A DNA stretch of 5,909 bases. Source: an uncultured Chloroflexota bacterium. GTDB lineage: Bacteria > Chloroflexota > Limnocylindria > Limnocylindrales > CSP1-4. Below, in pieces: positions 5,023-5,909 of the stretch. Every line of letters begins with the position of its first letter. Position 1 is the first letter of the stretch. Where the stretch lies: assembly GCA_903924005.1 (NCBI GenBank), contig CAIXZV010000084.1, positions 1 to 5,909 of the forward strand, given 5' to 3'. The notes below the pieces were generated by a model that had not been told where the DNA came from, did not search any database, and worked only from the letters and a program-made list of their open reading frames with translations. A program made the position numbers and the translations under genes.

Positions 5023-5895
5023 CTACCCGAGCAGCAGGGCGGTCACCTCGGCAGGTCGATACCGCGGAACGTTGTGGGCCGCGTCGAATGCAACTCGGGT
5101 GATCGGGCTGCCGCCAGCCGCTACGCGAGCGTTGGCCGCGCGGTCAAGCTCTGCCAGACGCGGTACCGGATCGCCGGCCAGCGTTGCCACCACCGCCGTG
5201 ACAGGGCAGCGCACGGCCGCCAGCACGGGCGCGGGGTCGTAGCCAAACATCGCCCGGACGATCGCCTCCACCACAAACGGGCGCACAGAGCGGACCACGC
5301 GGCCGGCCGCCGTCTCCACCACGGCGTCGCGCGCCGCCCGCTCCTGATCAGCGTCCCAGCTGGCGGGGTCAAACCCACGGCGGTCGGCCAGCCAAGCGGC
5401 CATGGTGCGCATGACCTCCGGGGGCTCGTCCAGCCCACGCAGGAACTCGTCGGCGTCCAGACCCGTGACGACCTCCAGACGCTCAAATCCGCCATCCACC
5501 AGGACAAGCCCAGCGCACCGCTCCCGCATCGCCACTGCCGCCGCCGCGGCGACGCAGCCGCCAAAGCCGTGGCCGGCGAGGACAACGCGGTCTAGCCCGG
5601 CACCATCGGCCACCGCCGCCACATCGGCCGCCAGCGAGACAACGTCATACCCGTCCTGCGGTGAATCGGAGAGCCCCTGGCCGCGGAGATCGGCCACCAC
5701 GGTCCTGCGCTGTCCCGCGAGACGGCGCGCAACCGGCGCCCAGACCGAGGCGGGCGAGAGCAGGCCCGGCAACAGCACGACAGCGGGGGCGTCGCTGTAC
5801 GGTCCGCCCCAGTCAAGGAAGTGCAGTCGCACATCGCCAGGGCCGCCAACGAGGAAGCCTTCTGGGTCGGCCACGGGTGAAGGATCGGGGGTCAT
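5023..5895 (-). CDS. Alpha/beta hydrolase-fold protein lacking the nucleophile serine
   Basis: A 290-residue protein with the alpha/beta hydrolase fold. VVLLPGLLSPASVW (39-52) matches the oxyanion-loop strand, with Pro-Gly in place of the usual His-Gly. VVADLRGQGLSDSP (66-79) is the classical DxRGxGxSD segment. VVLAGHGFGG (104-113) is the nucleophile elbow, and AAHNVPRYRPAEV (272-284) holds the expected catalytic His274. Asp242 (LAGDPVPR) is a candidate triad acid. The elbow reads GHGFGG instead of GHSxGG: residue 110 is Gly (codon GGC at 5566-5568), so the normal Ser nucleophile is absent. Either it does not hydrolyse esters by the usual mechanism, or it is a binding/regulatory protein, or the base is an error. 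The ATG at 5895 is only 14 bases from the window end and has no Shine-Dalgarno sequence; a further upstream start cannot be excluded. It is the first gene of the minus-strand array, 44 bp before the amidohydrolase gene. No signal peptide is seen. Confidence 0.85.
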   Translation of the reverse strand: MTPDPSPVADPEGFLVGGPGDVRLHFLDWGGPYSDAPAVVLLPGLLSPASVWAPVARRLAGQRRTVVADLRGQGLSDSPQDGYDVVSLAADVAAVADGAGLDRVVLAGHGFGGCVAAAAAVAMRERCAGLVLVDGGFERLEVVTGLDADEFLRGLDEPPEVMRTMAAWLADRRGFDPASWDADQERAARDAVVETAAGRVVRSVRPFVVEAIVRAMFGYDPAPVLAAVRCPVTAVVATLAGDPVPRLAELDRAANARVAAGGSPITRVAFDAAHNVPRYRPAEVTALLLG

Positions 5896-5902
5896 CGCCG
5901 GT

Positions 5903-5908
5903 AGGATA
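5903..5908 (-). promoter_or_regulatory. Possible -10 box of the alpha/beta hydrolase gene
   Basis: On the minus strand TATCCT (four of six to TATAAT) ends seven bases before the ATG at 5895, with no Shine-Dalgarno sequence between. The -35 region, if any, lies outside the window. The spacing would give a leaderless transcript. Confidence 0.25.
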
Positions 5909-5909
5909 C

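Overview
The window is a GC-rich stretch of bacterial DNA (about two thirds G+C by eye), almost entirely coding, with six protein genes and gaps of 42 to 129 bases. Bases 1-32 are not biological: they match the Illumina TruSeq read-2 adapter, so the left edge is an untrimmed contig end from a shotgun or metagenome assembly and the first gene is cut there. The gene content fits an uncultured GC-rich bacterium of the Chloroflexota or Actinomycetota type: a stand-alone B12-binding subunit, a ScyD/ScyE-like secreted propeller, a class II histone-deacetylase-like amidohydrolase, GTG starts and possible leaderless transcripts. No marker gene allows a firm assignment.

Layout. On the minus strand, 33-387 encodes a cobalamin-binding methylmalonyl-CoA mutase small-subunit-like protein, truncated by the adapter. 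Divergent from it, 460-1815 (plus) encodes an FAD-dependent oxidoreductase of the amine oxidase/protoporphyrinogen oxidase superfamily. After a 129-bp gap holding an exact 12-bp direct repeat, 1945-3066 (plus) encodes a secreted beta-propeller protein of the ScyD/ScyE type. A convergent 73-bp gap carries a strong GC hairpin followed by a short T-rich run, a likely terminator. The right half is a minus-strand array transcribed right to left: an alpha/beta hydrolase-fold protein without its nucleophile (5023-5895), an acetylpolyamine amidohydrolase/histone-deacetylase-like enzyme (3872-4978) and GTP cyclohydrolase I, FolE (3140-3829). Their spacings are 44 and 42 bp.

How the genes relate. The three minus-strand genes on the right could be one transcription unit, although folE has a possible promoter of its own. 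FolE makes the first intermediate of the folate/pterin pathways, while the amidohydrolase would deacetylate an acetylated amine. No shared pathway is evident. The left genes (B12 subunit, flavoprotein, propeller) look like unrelated neighbours. I see no CRISPR array, mobile element, tRNA, rRNA or defence system.

The points most worth a second look are the adapter and the false protein ends it creates, the Ser-to-Gly change in the hydrolase nucleophile elbow, a recurring -10-like box just upstream of minus-strand start codons without Shine-Dalgarno sequences, and the 12-bp direct repeat before the propeller gene. I do not see convincing evidence of a wholly new system.
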